Shown here piece by piece: positions 48,300 through 59,790 of a DNA stretch of 64,000 nucleotides (within the stretch, counting starts at the first letter, position 1; every line of letters starts with the position of its first letter). The stretch is from assembly GCF_020740795.1 (NCBI RefSeq), contig NC_067283.1:39979659-40043658 (forward strand), in the 5' to 3' direction. The position numbers and the translations under genes are program-made. Source of the DNA: Apus apus (lineage: Eukaryota > Chordata > Aves > Apodiformes > Apodidae). A model generated the notes under the pieces. That model was not told where the DNA came from. It searched no databases and saw only the letters and a list, made by a program, of their open reading frames with translations.

Positions 48300-48452
48300 T
48301 TAATCAGAGGAGACGGACAAACAGGAAAAGCAGGGGTAATGGAGAAGGAAAGCATGGGGATTAGATTTCCCTGCCCAGGGTAATGTGTGGAATTAGTGGC
48401 GGAGCTGGAAACTAAACCCAGGTGTCCCAAGCTCTGCTCTGGGGCCACCAAC
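48300..48452 (-). mobile_element. MIR-like (CORE-SINE) fragment
   Basis: On the plus strand the blocks CCTGCCCAGGGTAATGTGTG, GGCGGAGCTGGAAACTAAACC and CAGGTGTCCC follow the reverse complement of a MIR element (CTTGCCCAAGGTCACACAGC ... GGCAGAGC-GGA-T--AACCCAGG). The 5' part (GAGGAGACGGACAAACAGG...) is more diverged. Extent is approximate. Confidence 0.5.
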
Positions 48453-49622
48453 GCCATGCAGGGCATGGCATCGCCCTGTGCCTTGGCTGGGATGGGAATC
48501 TAGGAGGGCTTCAGTCGGGTGCCTTGCTGGAAGCAGGACCAGCTCTGAGATCAGCCCCATTTCGCTCCCAGCTTTTTCCAGTCTAGCCCTGTACAGGGGG
48601 GAGCTTTGCACAGGCACTGTCTAAGGGACCTGCTGTGCTTCTTGCCTGGCCTCCTGCTGAAAATGTCATCCCCTGTGTTCAGTCAGAACATCTCTTCATG
48701 CCACCTGTCCCTCCTCTAATCCTGCAAGGAAAGGATGATAAAATACATCGAGGCTGCTAAAGTGGGTGGCCAGGATCAAACCTGCAGTCTGGTGGCCAAA
48801 AAATGCCTTCAGTAGGTGTTTGGAAAACAAAACATAACAGTGGATTTCAAAGAGCTCTAGTTTTACAAGGAAGGCTCTTCCTGATTTCCTTTTGGGGTTA
48901 GTCATTAGAGGATGGGTGCATTTTCCCCGTGCCAGACCATTGTTATCTTATGTTTCCTCTGAAGTACCATTTCTTTATCAAATGTACAAAATGTTGGTCA
49001 GTATTGTGTAATGTGCTATTCACCTGTTGAATGTTATGTTATGCTGGCATTGAGCAGACTAGGTACTAATATAACTGACATTTATATATAGCTCTGGTTT
49101 TATATATAGATCTCTATATTGTTCTGCTTCTTGAGCTGCCCTTTTATTCCAACTGGCTTTGAAATTCAATTTATCTTTAATTACAACATATGTAGAAATC
49201 CAGGATTAAGGGTGAACAGTTCCATTGTTCTCTTGGCTGCTTTTTTTTTTCTTTTTTTTTAATTGGGATTTGTGGGTAGCCAGCACAGTTCAGGATTTTC
49301 TTTCTGATATTTCCCTTCTTTCAGTATATAATAACTTGTCTATCAGATAAAGAGCTTTTAAGTTATGATTTTTTTTTTTTTTTTTAGCTGTCTGTTGAAG
49401 ATATGTGCCCAGAGGGGTCAGGTTATGCAGAGGTTGCATGTCACCCCTTGCTCTCTGTGCAGTGAGGTTTTCCTCAGCCAGGAGAAAAGCTGGCATTTAA
49501 CCCTGGGACCGGCAGTCCCCACAGCATTTGGGCAAGCACGTGTCCAACACAAGAGCGGTGCCTCCCCACCAATCGCACGCTGTCGGGCTTGCACATTTAT
49601 CATCAGTCATCACAGCAGAATT

Positions 49623-49692
49623 AAAACCAAACCAAAACAAACAAAAACAAAAAAACCCCAAACAAACTAAACCAAACAAACAAACAAACAAC
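49623..49692. repeat. (AAAC)n-type low-complexity tract
   Basis: A 70-base run of AAAC/AAAAC units with a regular CAAA stretch at its 3' end. It is followed 130 bases later by an A-rich tract (49815-49842). Confidence 0.9.
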
Positions 49693-51993
49693 TTGCTTAG
49701 CCAATGCAGCAAGGCTAAGGTGGCCTGCAGCCTGGCCTTGTATTTGTGTCACCTGTGAAACACTTTGCCATTTTAATTTAGCTGCAAATAATCTGGCAAG
49801 AATGTTGGAAAAATGAAAAAAAAAAAAAAATTAAAAAAAAGAAGAGCAACTAACAACCTCTCCATTACCTGAAATCATATAGTTCACCTCTCCATCACAC
49901 TCTTGCTCTGGGAACAGGATGTGATGATCCCTTAGCCGCTCCGAGAGCAGAGCTGGTGGGAGCGCAGCAGGGCTGACTCAACCGGTGGGATCGATGGGAG
50001 CCTTTCCAGACCTTATTGGGGTTTGGGCTAGGTCAGCACAGCTGCGTTTGGGTTAGGAGGAGGGCAAGATTTTTCATGCAAGATGGGCTTGACTCAAGGT
50101 CCTGTTTCTATGTGAATTTGTGTCTTCTGACCCAACAACAGGTGAGAGTAATGCTGGCGCAGGGTGTCTCAGCTGTATAGAAACAAAATGGATCAGAGCC
50201 ACAGCGTCTTGTCTTCCCTCACCCGTTTGCCCCAGATCCGAGCACACAGACCCTCCCACTCCCTGTCTTATCCTTCCCCACTTGTCCCTGCTGCATTCCC
50301 ATTATGAAAAGCTGTCCCCTCCCTCCTGCCTTGCTCTATCGCAGCAGAGATCTCCCCAGGCCCTCCCCAAGGGCAGACTGGGCCAGGCTATTGCATAGTT
50401 GAGGGATGCTGTGTGCTCCTCAGTTCCCCATCACACTTGCTCCTCTTCTCCTTCAGCATAGTTGGCAGGAGTAGAAAATCACACAAGCTTGAGCAGCACA
50501 TGCTGCTTGGACACAGCATCTCACCCATATACCCAGGGTGTTCCATGGCATTCAACGCTGGACCAAGGAGAGAGGTCTGTGGGTGTGTATTGCATCCTCA
50601 CTTCTGCAGCGATTTGCTTCATTTTCTCTTGGCCCCTCCAGAGAAAAATTTGTAATGAGATAGCTGTTGCTAAGCAGCTGCTTCCTTTGCAAAATAGTAA
50701 ACAAACAACTTGATCCAAAAATGGGTATGGATGGAGTTGGCCAACAAGAAAATCACTGCCACAGATAAGGCTGTGTGAGCCAGGTCTTTCTCAAATGGAT
50801 GAACAGGATTCTCCTCCAAATCTGAATCTCCTGTGTGTGCCAGTATTTGTTCCCTTTCTGATTACGAATGTACTGAATAAATTGGATAGTGCTATGTTTA
50901 ATGTTTTCATTGCCAGCCTGCCATTTGTTGACGCAGCGTTGGCATGATGAGCAGCTGCAGGTCAAATTTGTTGCCGGGCTCCTGTAAGTCTGCAGCTGCT
51001 AAAAATAAACATTTTGCACAGGTGGAGGCTTTGGCTGGGCTTGTGGTTTGGCTTAACTTGCAAAGTTTGGGATCTTTTCTGAGGTATGTAAATCACATTA
51101 GAAATACTTGGCAAGGCAAGTCAGTGCCTGAACATAAAGGAATTCCACCTGAGAAGCAGGAGCAGCTCTGATGGGTCTCTTGGCACAGTATCGGCCACTT
51201 GAACGTGACAGGATTTTCCACATTGCTGTGTTTTCCAAGGTTTTAGTCATCCTGGTGAATTGTTGGCTACTTCTAAGAAACAGTTGTTGGGTTTGTATTT
51301 GGTTGGTCTCATTGATTGGTGATCAGTCTGTCAGGATATTTACCCTGCATTCACCGCCCTAGTGTTGGAGTGCCTGACCATTGCAATTATTTCAATACCA
51401 GAAGAGAAAACATTTCAGTAAATCAGGGAAACATACCAGCTGGAGGCAGACTTTGGAGGTGGAAGGACTATCCAGGCCATCTTACAGGAGCAGGAGGTTC
51501 AGGGAAAAATGGCACTGCAGGTCAGAAGAGAATCCAAGTCAGGCCAAGAGGATAGAACAGGTGGGGCCCATGCCACCTAACTTTGCCTGTATTTTAGATA
51601 CCTGTGGAGCAGCCCTTTTAAAATAAGCACGCTGTGCTGGAAAGAAAAACATGCTTTTGAAAGTTTGCAAATGGTATTGCCATCAGGCAGCTAACATTTA
51701 AGCAAGAGTTAAAGGATAGTGCTTGTGTGTAATATTCCCATGCAAGAAAGTCTGTCTAAATTAGGTGGATTGGATCTCACTTGTTGTTATCTGATGGGGA
51801 GATGATCCATGAGCTTGTGGAGACCAGAAACAGAAATACAGAAAACATTTTGCCTTGTTCCCAGTGCTCCCCATCACTGAGCCAACAACTCCTCATCCAG
51901 AGACACCTTTGCATATTGCAGTCCCGTGTCCCTAGGGGAGTTGCTCCAGGCCTCTGTGCTTATACTGCACTTACATATATTTCAGAGAGTGTC

Positions 51994-52005
51994 AGGTCAG
52001 GTTCA
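51994..52005 (+). promoter_or_regulatory. DR0 of consensus nuclear-receptor half-sites
   Basis: AGGTCA immediately followed by GGTTCA; both fit RGKTCA. RAR-RXR binding to DR0 elements has been reported in embryonic cell types. Sequence evidence only. Confidence 0.3.
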
Positions 52006-53122
52006 CACCATTTCAATAAAAGTATGCTGGGTCAATATGCAAGATAAGACTCTTGCTTACAGCAGTGGCAGCCACTGTAGATAAGCGGTGACTGGAAAAA
52101 CTCCTGAGATTTCATATACTTTTAAATAAATAGAGGTATACAGAAACTTCAGCATCCTTCCAGCACTGGAAATCCAACATATTAAATTACAGTTAAAAAA
52201 AGTAAAGACATTTCATTTTATCTTGTCACTATAAATTGAAATTAAGAAGCCATTTACCTTTAAAAAGCAGGCTTAAAGAAACTGGCTCGTGCACCATGGA
52301 TTTGATGCATTTGTATTTGTGAAATAGGACATTCAGAGTGAGATTTAATAGCTGATTAAGAAGAAGAAAAAAATTATTCCTATAAATACTTATTATTTTA
52401 TTTCCTTCTGTTATGGCTTTGTTCAGGGAGCTTTCTGTCCTCACTACCTGACTGCACACTGAATTTCATTGTTCAGTAATCCAGTCCAGCTGTTCCAGCT
52501 GTTAAATATTCAAGCAAATATTGGGTGTTTTTCTTAACAATTCATTCGTATTTAGTAACCTTCTTCCAGTGCAGATTAGCTACTGAATAACCAGGAGTTG
52601 GAATAAGAGCTCGTAATTTTAGATGCTTCCATATGTACTTGTCTTAACGCATTTTCCCTAAAAGATGGTTCTTTTAGGTATTTTCTATAAATATTTTTCT
52701 AAAGTCTTAACTTCCATATACTTTCTAGCTTTTAATACTCATCCATACTTTCAGCTAGTATCTAATTGATGCCACTCGCTTCCATTTTTCTATTGTTTGA
52801 ACAGACTTTGCTAGAATAGTATAACTTATTAATTTACTGAGCTGTTGAAATAGTGATGGATTTAAATTTCATATGGAAAATAATGTGAATAGTGCATTTA
52901 AAGCCTGAGGATTTAAATTCTTTAGCTTTTTTTTTAAGTTGCATTACGTGCTCTCCTGAAGCTGTAAAAGATTTAGTGTTTGTTTTTCTCTCTCATTAGT
53001 AATACAGAATATTTTATTGAGCAATTCTGATTTTTCTCCAAGAGCTTCACAGAGAGGTACTTTTCTACAGTTACAGTTACAGGAGGGCTGTGCTTCATGG
53101 TGTCTTCTTTCCATGGCTATTT

Positions 53123-53165
53123 AGAATCACAGAATCATCAAGGTTGGAAAAGACCTTCAAGATCA
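53123..53165 (-). mobile_element. Short inverted CR1 3' end
   Basis: TAGAATCACAGAATCATCAAGG and the following GTTGGAAAAGACCTTCAAGATC are the reverse complement of a CR1 tail. The segment stops abruptly at a junction with plus-strand CR1 coding sequence. It matches the reverse complement of the tail at about 54312-54356 with only a few differences. Confidence 0.8.
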
Positions 53166-54356
53166 ATTAAGAAGGGCCCTCACAATGACTACAAAAATGT
53201 TGTGAGGCTGTGCAGGGAAGGAATTAGAAGGTCCAAAGCCCAGCTAGAAATTAATCTGGCCTCCATGGTAAAGGTCAACAAGAAAAGCTTCTATAAATAT
53301 ATTAACAACAAAAGAAAGACCAGGGAGACCCTCCATCCCCTATTAGATGCAGGAGGAAACACGATGACAAACAACGAGGAAAAGACTTGATGTGCTTAAT
53401 GAATTCTTTGCCTCAGTCTTTAGTAACAGGACCAGTTATGTTGAGGGAATCCAGCTCCCTAAGCTAGGCTACAGGGACTGGGAGCAGAATGATACCCTCA
53501 CAATCCAGGAGAAGATGGTCAGTGACCTGCTACAACACGTAGATATGCACAAGCCTATGGTGCCAGATGGGATGCACCCAAGCGTGCTGGAAGAGCTGGC
53601 AGGGGTGCTCATCAAGCCACTTTCCATCATTTATCAGCAGTCCTGGCTGACTGGGGAGGTACCTGCAGATTGGAAACCAGCCAGTATAACTCCCATGTAT
53701 AAGAAGGGATGGAAGGATGATCTGGGAAATTACAGTCCTGTTAGTCTGACTTCAGTACCAGGGAAGCTGATGGACAGATCATTCTGAGTACTGTTATGCC
53801 TTACATGCACAAAAACCAGGTGATCAGGCCCAGACAGCATGGGTGCATGAAGGGCAGGTCCTGCTTGACAAACCTCATCTCCTTCTATGACAGGGTGACC
53901 TGCTTATTGGGCAAGGGAAGGCCTGTGGATGTTGTCTGCCTTGACTTCAGCAAGGCCTTTGACACGGTTTCCCACAGCATTCTCCTGGAGTAGCTGGCTA
54001 CTCATGACTTGGATGCACATACGCTTTGCTTGATAAAAAATTGGTTGGATTGCTGGGTCCAAAGAGTTTTGTTCAATAGAGTTAAATCCATTTGGTGGCC
54101 TGTCATGAGTGGTGTTCCCCAGGCTCAGTGCTGTGGCTGCTGCTGTGGTTTAACATCTTTATTGATGATCTGGATGAGGGGATAGAGTGCACCCTCAGCA
54201 AGTTTGCAGACAACACTAAGTTGGGTGGGAGTGTCCATCTGTAGGGACGATCTGCAGAGAGATCTGGACAAGCTTAATTGATGGGTTGTAGGGCAGCTGG
54301 TTGGACTTGATGATCTTGCAGGTCTTTTCCAGCCTTGATGATTCCATGATTCTAGC
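53166..54356 (+). mobile_element. CR1 ORF2 pseudogene with internal deletion and decayed frame
   Basis: Plus-strand CR1 of a different, older subfamily than the copy at 29.8-32.2 kb. Recognisable blocks, in order: DYKNVVRLCREGIRRSKAQLEINLAS at about 53187-53265; LNEFFASVFSNRTS after a stop at 53389; LTGEVPADWKPASITPMYKKG near 53645-53710; [22 protein letters not shown] followed by a stop at 53994; and the polymerase box changed from FADD to FADN near 54204-54215. After RDLDKLN (about 54260-54280) the sequence jumps to the 3' untranslated tail (TTGGACTTGATGATCTTGCA...), so about 0.7 kb of the ORF2 C-terminus is missing. Multiple stops and frameshifts make it non-functional. Confidence 0.88.
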
Positions 54357-55984
54357 ACTAGGAACTGCTTCACTTCAGCCTGGCAGCCTGGAGAGCCATA
54401 TGGGGCTGTGTGGTAGGAATGCTTTTCTGTAAATCCTGAGTCTAAAAACTCTGACCGTGTTTTAACCACGTTGTATTTGCTACTGTGTCGCCCAGTATAT
54501 AGATCTATATGTGCAAGCCGGTCTTTCTGATGACAGTGGCATCAAGATGACTGCAAATTGCAAAGAGTTGATTTGCTGAAAAATTCAGTTTTGCTTGAAG
54601 CAAAATTACTTGGTAATTTGGGTCATATTTAAAGAATACTTTCACTTGGAGACAGAAAAAGAGATTGTTTTTTCTGAGCTAGGAAAATAATTTTCTTGTG
54701 CAGATTAAAATGGAATGTTAGAAGGGAAGGTAACACCTCTTGAGAAGGAGGTATTTTTTACAGATTTATTGGAGGTTTAGAAGGAAAGGCACTAGAGCTT
54801 GCTGTTTTCTCCTGCATTCCTCATTACTTTGTGATTGCAGTAGTAACCTGGCATGTCATAGGCCTAAGTTTAAATCAGGGATTTTTAGCAGATGTTTTCA
54901 GGCAGAGTGCTCTAGACATAAGGTATTTTCATTTGTGTTTAACTCCTACTGAAGTAGTATTAAACTTTCAAGTATTCCTTGGCTAAAAAGCATAGGAATT
55001 GGTATGGAGCCTAAGAAATCCGTGCTTATTGACACAGAAATGGGATATTTGAATTACCCTTATAAATTAAAAAACAATTACTTTAATATCTTTTTTTAAT
55101 ATGTATTTTTAATTTCCTGTTGTTTTACATGTGGCTACTAAATGAAGTCCTTGCAGAGGCTGTTCCTACAATGATTTTCATGTATGTTCATTTTTGTAGG
55201 TAAAGGACACTGTTGAAAATGAAACTCTAATATCTGGATGTAACAGTGTCTTTTGACGTTCTAATACTATGTGTTCAAAAAGATCTGTATCTGTAGCAAC
55301 TGCAGAAGACATGCCCCTACTGAGAGAAGGCAACAGGGCTGTAGTTCCTTAAGAACATCTGTTTTAATAGGGTACATGGCAGTGAAGTCATACAGCACTA
55401 AGATGGAAATGCGTCTCGGCTCCAACGAGGTGGTTGGTGCATGAAGGCAGTGCTTTGACTCCAACCCTGTAAGAGGCTGGTATCCCCATTCTTCTTATGT
55501 TCTCTGGGAGTTGGAGGTGAGCATTTGTACCACTGCCCTAAAACTCCTTCTCATTCAGCAGCTATTTTTAAACAGCAGATTTATTACTAGGGGGAATCCT
55601 GTGCCTTTTGCCCAGCACACCTTACAGCTGGTAGTGTGGAAGTTTGCTCAATTAATTAATCACATCTCGTTTCCCTTCAGAGTAATTGGGGTTTTGGCAA
55701 GGAAGGGCTTAAAAAGAGTTGTCTTTTTTCAGGGCTGTTTTGAATCAGAGATCATGCAAAATATCCATCAGTGAGGTTTACATTACTTGTATAGCAAAGC
55801 TGTAGAACTCTCATCAGTCTTGAGCCTTGTCCTGCATCAATAGAGGAGGAAAACATTTACTTGGTACAGTTGCTAGTATAATTATTTAAGTAATAGACTT
55901 CTTACAGCCAGAAGAGAGAGAGAGCAAATACTTTTTGCACTGTCTGTGACAAGGTAGTGTGGGAAACATAATATGAGAGTGTAA
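54357..55984 (+). other. RARB intron, unassigned
   Basis: AT-rich, no repeat or exon recognised. Confidence 0.55.
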
Positions 55985-56100
55985 GAAATGCTGTGCTGGC
56001 TCAGACCGAGGGTCTGGCTGGCCCAGCAATCTGTCTTCCATGTTGACCGCAAGCAGACACCTAGGAAAGAACAGGAAAAAGAGAAACAGGTTGTCTGTGA
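55985..56100 (-). mobile_element. Ancient CR1/L3-type LINE 3' end
   Basis: AATGCTGTGCTGGCTCAGACC, GAGGGTCTGGCTGGCCCAGC and AATCTGTCTTCC are the reverse complement of the same tail family seen at about 4.4 kb (assigned-to-a-query box CTAGATGGACC...GGTCTGA...CAGTAT). Further similarity, with AACAGGAAAA blocks, fades near 56100. Confidence 0.65.
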
Positions 56101-59100
56101 TCCAAATTTTAAGTCCTGGAAAATTACCACTGACATTAAACATATAGGGAAGGATTTCAGATGCTTAGAGAAGTCTCTCTTGGGACTGGAAGGGATGGAG
56201 TGCAGGGCAGGTATCTTCCCTGTGTTCACTTTCCTCAGGACCTTTCTACAGCAGTTTGCTCAAATAGTTGCAATAGGTTGTTTTTTTTTCTTTTTTTTTT
56301 TAACCCGAAATCCCCATTGATGCTTACCAAAATGTTTTCACAGCACTGTTGACAGTTGTGCTGGAAATGCTAATGTAAACAGCTCCCTGCTTTCAGAAGC
56401 CATTTTCTTCACTGCACTGATTAAATTTGCTTGGAGCAGGTTTAATTAAGGTGGTGTTGAAAACCGTCACTCAAACCAGGGACTTGTGTATGCTGGGGTG
56501 TCTCCATGCTAATAACAGTGGTTCAGCAGAATTAAAATGAGAGAGCTTTGCCTGGTTTCTTATTTGGCTCACTTGTTGAGGGAGGATTACTAAGGCCCCA
56601 ATATTTATGGGCCAATTTGTATTATTGGTGCCTACCCTGGCAGATTACAAAGCGTTTTGATTTACTTCGTAACAGGCATGGCTTACTCATTTAAGGTAGG
56701 TACAGAAATCAAGGGGAAACCAGTGGAGAAATAGAACAACAATGAAAAAAAGGATTGCTTGGTAGCTTTTTTATCGTTAAAGAAAATATTAGAAAAGTTT
56801 CCAGTGCAGATGAGCCGTTTCCAGATGTGAATAAATATTTCTGCATTCCAGAGAAGTAGAGCTGTGTGTTGACCCCTGGCTCTGTGAATGGGCTGAATCA
56901 GCACCACAGATCCCCAAAGCTCATGCTTTCTGAATAACATCCAAGCCGATGATACTACTGGGTAAGCTTCCACCTTCCCTTTTGCCCAGTTTCATCTTTA
57001 TGAATTACCTGAAAACCAGAATAATTTAAAATACCAAAATAATTTTTTTGAGGTAAAGTCTAGAAGACCATTTCTGTCTGTGCTGTTAAATCCGTTAAGG
57101 TTGTTAGAACTGTGACAGCTGGAAAGCAGAATATAGCCTTATGTGTGCTTTCAAATGGCAAAAGCATTTGGAAAGTTAGACGTTTTATTTCCTCCATGCT
57201 TTTGAAGGTGTCAGCCAGGCATGTATTTTTAAGTCAGGTGTGCATACGCAGTCACAATGGATTGCCGTGGGCAGAGAGTGCATCTCCGTAAGGGGACTTA
57301 CTGGAGTTAAAAATGTGAATGGGCTGCGGTCACACTCCAGATCTTCTTGTTCTGTATGTAAAAGAGGACAAGTATACCTAGCAGATGACAGGGTGGCTGA
57401 GGGATCCCTTTCCCCAGCCTGGTTCCCAGTCCCTGCTGGTTGCGGAGCCCCTTCTGTGAGCCTGTCCAGGTCCATCACCATGTGGAGAACAGCCCCTGGT
57501 TTTGCTGGCTGGATGTGTAGAGTCAGCCTTTGGAGATGTCCTCAGTGCATCAGGCCAGGACATAGTAAGCAGGACTGTGTATAGTGAGGTGAGGGTCTGG
57601 GGAGAGGAAAATAAGAAGAACATCTCACTCTGTTTCCCTGACTGCACCCATAAAGTACTTTTTAAACTGTACAACATGTTCAGGGTAAGCAATTTTCTTG
57701 TGCTACTAGTTTGATAGGAAGATTGCATGTACCTCTGCATGACTGTAGGTGACAAACCTGGGCTGTGTTGTGATTTTCCTGTGGAACCACACCTGCTATA
57801 CAAGCAGTTGTTGGAAGGACTTTCCTGAAGGTTATAGCGTGTCTGTGCAGTTGCTAATTCAATAATGCAGGAAGCATGTGCTCAGCTTTAAGCAGTTAGT
57901 GCTGAACTGGTGTCAAAACACAGAACGGCAAAAGAATGCCAAGTTACTGGCCAGTTACCATGCAAACAAAAACACGTTATGAAATATAGAGCTGACATCT
58001 CAGTGGAACAGAGGCAGGCTGTGTTAGCAGCATTACTGGAAATTTGGAGATGTATATATGTAATTTCTTTGTTCATGCCTGTGTTGCATGGAAACGACCT
58101 GGAACCACAAGCATTGACAAAGTGACTGTGAAAAGTTGACAATCCCAGTCAAAAGCTTTGGAGCCCAAACAAGTGAGGATGCAGAAAGCTAAGTAAGATA
58201 TCAAAACTGTAGTTCTTGACCTTAAAAGACAACTTTAGGTAATGTTAGGAGTGAGTGCTCTCTTGTGGGCTGGGTGTCAGGTCTGGAAAGTAGGAGTCCA
58301 GTTCCATTTTTAAGGGACTTTTTGTAGGATCTGAAGTCATCCAGTCAGGTCTGGAAAGTAGGAGTCCAGTTCCATTTTTAAGGGACTTTTTGTAGGATCT
58401 GAAGTCATCCAGTCTGGAATATAGATTATCCCTTCTCCATATACCAAACTTTCCTTTAAGTTAAAATGGAGATTTCACTTCTTAGATGTTCTGCTTGAGG
58501 CTAATGTAATCATTCTGTTTGAAATCAACCAACTAAAGGCAAAATGAAAGTGCAAAATGATAGTATATTCTGTGTTACTGGCCTGTCATCTGATGCAAGC
58601 TGTATTCTGCCAGGAACAATAGATTTTTACTTGGTAATCTCTGTTTTGCCACTGATAAAAACATGTTATTTGAAAAGATTTCTAATAGCTCCTAAGACAT
58701 TCTACCTCTCCAACAAGCTGACTTTCCTTCTGCATGAAATTCTGTTGTCCCCTCCTACCTTTTTTGTTCTAATGCTTCACTCTCCCTGTCACTGCAAGGA
58801 AATGACCTTCCGTCTGTCTCAGGCAGCTCACATTCTTGAATTCACTGCCTGACTGATTAGCCAAAGACACGCTCAGCCAGAGTACTGGTCATGAAGCTCT
58901 CTTGCCAGACAGCTTGCTCAAAAACACTTCAGAAGAAAGAGGAGAGGGGAAGAAACCCACTTGCCAGTTTAAGGACAAATCTTGTTTACTATTAAAACTT
59001 ATACAGTCAGCAAAAGCAAAAGCAATACTGACTGCAAAGCTGAATTTGCATTTATAGTACAAATATGAAAAATGAACTCTACCACGAGCATGTTCTTAAA

Positions 59101-59375
59101 GAGATTATAAATCCACTCTCTTGACTGGTATGCAGTGCAGTGTTTTGATTGTTATATCTAGATATGTTGCACTTGAAAGTACGGTGTACAGCATACTTGA
59201 AAAGACATTGATATCAAGATTTTGCAGTCAAAGTAATTTTACAGTGGAAAACTCTGTAATGAGAGCAACCTTGCTAGTACCTGAATGCTGTGTTGTTCTA
59301 TCGGATATCTGTAAAGTTTGGCATGTTGTGGGTTAATAATTAGATACTCTTTGTGTATAGTTCAAGTGAAGGCCA
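56101..59375 (+). other. RARB intron around the 68-bp duplication
   Basis: 56380-56700 is motif-dense and non-repetitive; its 3' part (AAAGCGTTTTGATTTAC ... ACTCATTTAA) vaguely resembles a reverse MIR. 57185-57800 is richer in G+C, with overlapping frames up to 141 codons that I cannot assign. No gene supported. Confidence 0.5.
58276..58411. repeat. Perfect 68-bp tandem duplication
   Basis: Two copies, 58276-58343 and 58344-58411, are identical throughout. Each starts GTCAGGTCTGGAAAG and ends GAAGTCATCCA. A third copy begins with GTC at 58412 and then diverges. The unit shows no similarity to the LINEs here. Identity implies a recent duplication, a polymorphic repeat, or an assembly artefact. 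Confidence 0.97.
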
Positions 59376-59790
59376 CCAGCTATGACTTCACTTTGGCTGG
59401 GGTTTCCCTGTAATCCATTTAGCAAATTAAAGAGATTACTTTGATTGGTGCCATTATCTCCTATTCTCTTGCGGTTGAACCACTTAACCTGTGCTTAATT
59501 GAAAGAGATAGAGAGGGTACAGTAACAAATACAATCAAATGAAAGGGGCAATAGGATCTGTAGGCCAAACAAATGATCAGCACTAGGCTAACAATAGCAG
59601 ATTAGAGGTGAGATCAATTAATTAGAAGCTATTGTAGGCGTTGGGTGGCTGCCAAGCTTTCTAATAGCCTAAGCTATCATGCCGTTCTGTTTAGGAGGAT
59701 TTTAATGACTGGGAGTTGATGTGGTTATTTCAATAATTACCTATTTTAATAATTACTTCATTAGAATATAAAATGTATTATTCTGCAGGC
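59376..59790. promoter_or_regulatory. Candidate conserved enhancer, homeodomain-motif rich
   Basis: A 415-base stretch without long ORFs or recognisable repeats. It has many TAAT/ATTA cores, including ATCAATTAATTAGAAG at about 59611-59626 and a direct repeat AATAATTAC at 59732-59740 and 59748-59756. It also contains TTTGATTGGTG (59441-59451) and other ordered short motifs. Balanced, non-repetitive, motif-dense text like this is typical of conserved developmental enhancers, but conservation cannot be tested from one sequence. Confidence 0.3.

Larger units (their letters stand above)
47691..53122 (+). other. RARB intron between candidate exon and rearranged CR1
   Basis: Includes the MIR-like fragment, AAAC tract and DR0. 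TA-rich simple sequence lies at about 49080-49120. Frames of about 90-100 codons are unassigned and probably chance. Confidence 0.5.

Noticed and set aside
57378..57803. 141-codon minus-strand frame overlapping a 114-codon plus-strand frame
   Set aside because: Locally G+C-richer sequence lengthens frames in both directions; no recognised protein and no supporting splice signals.
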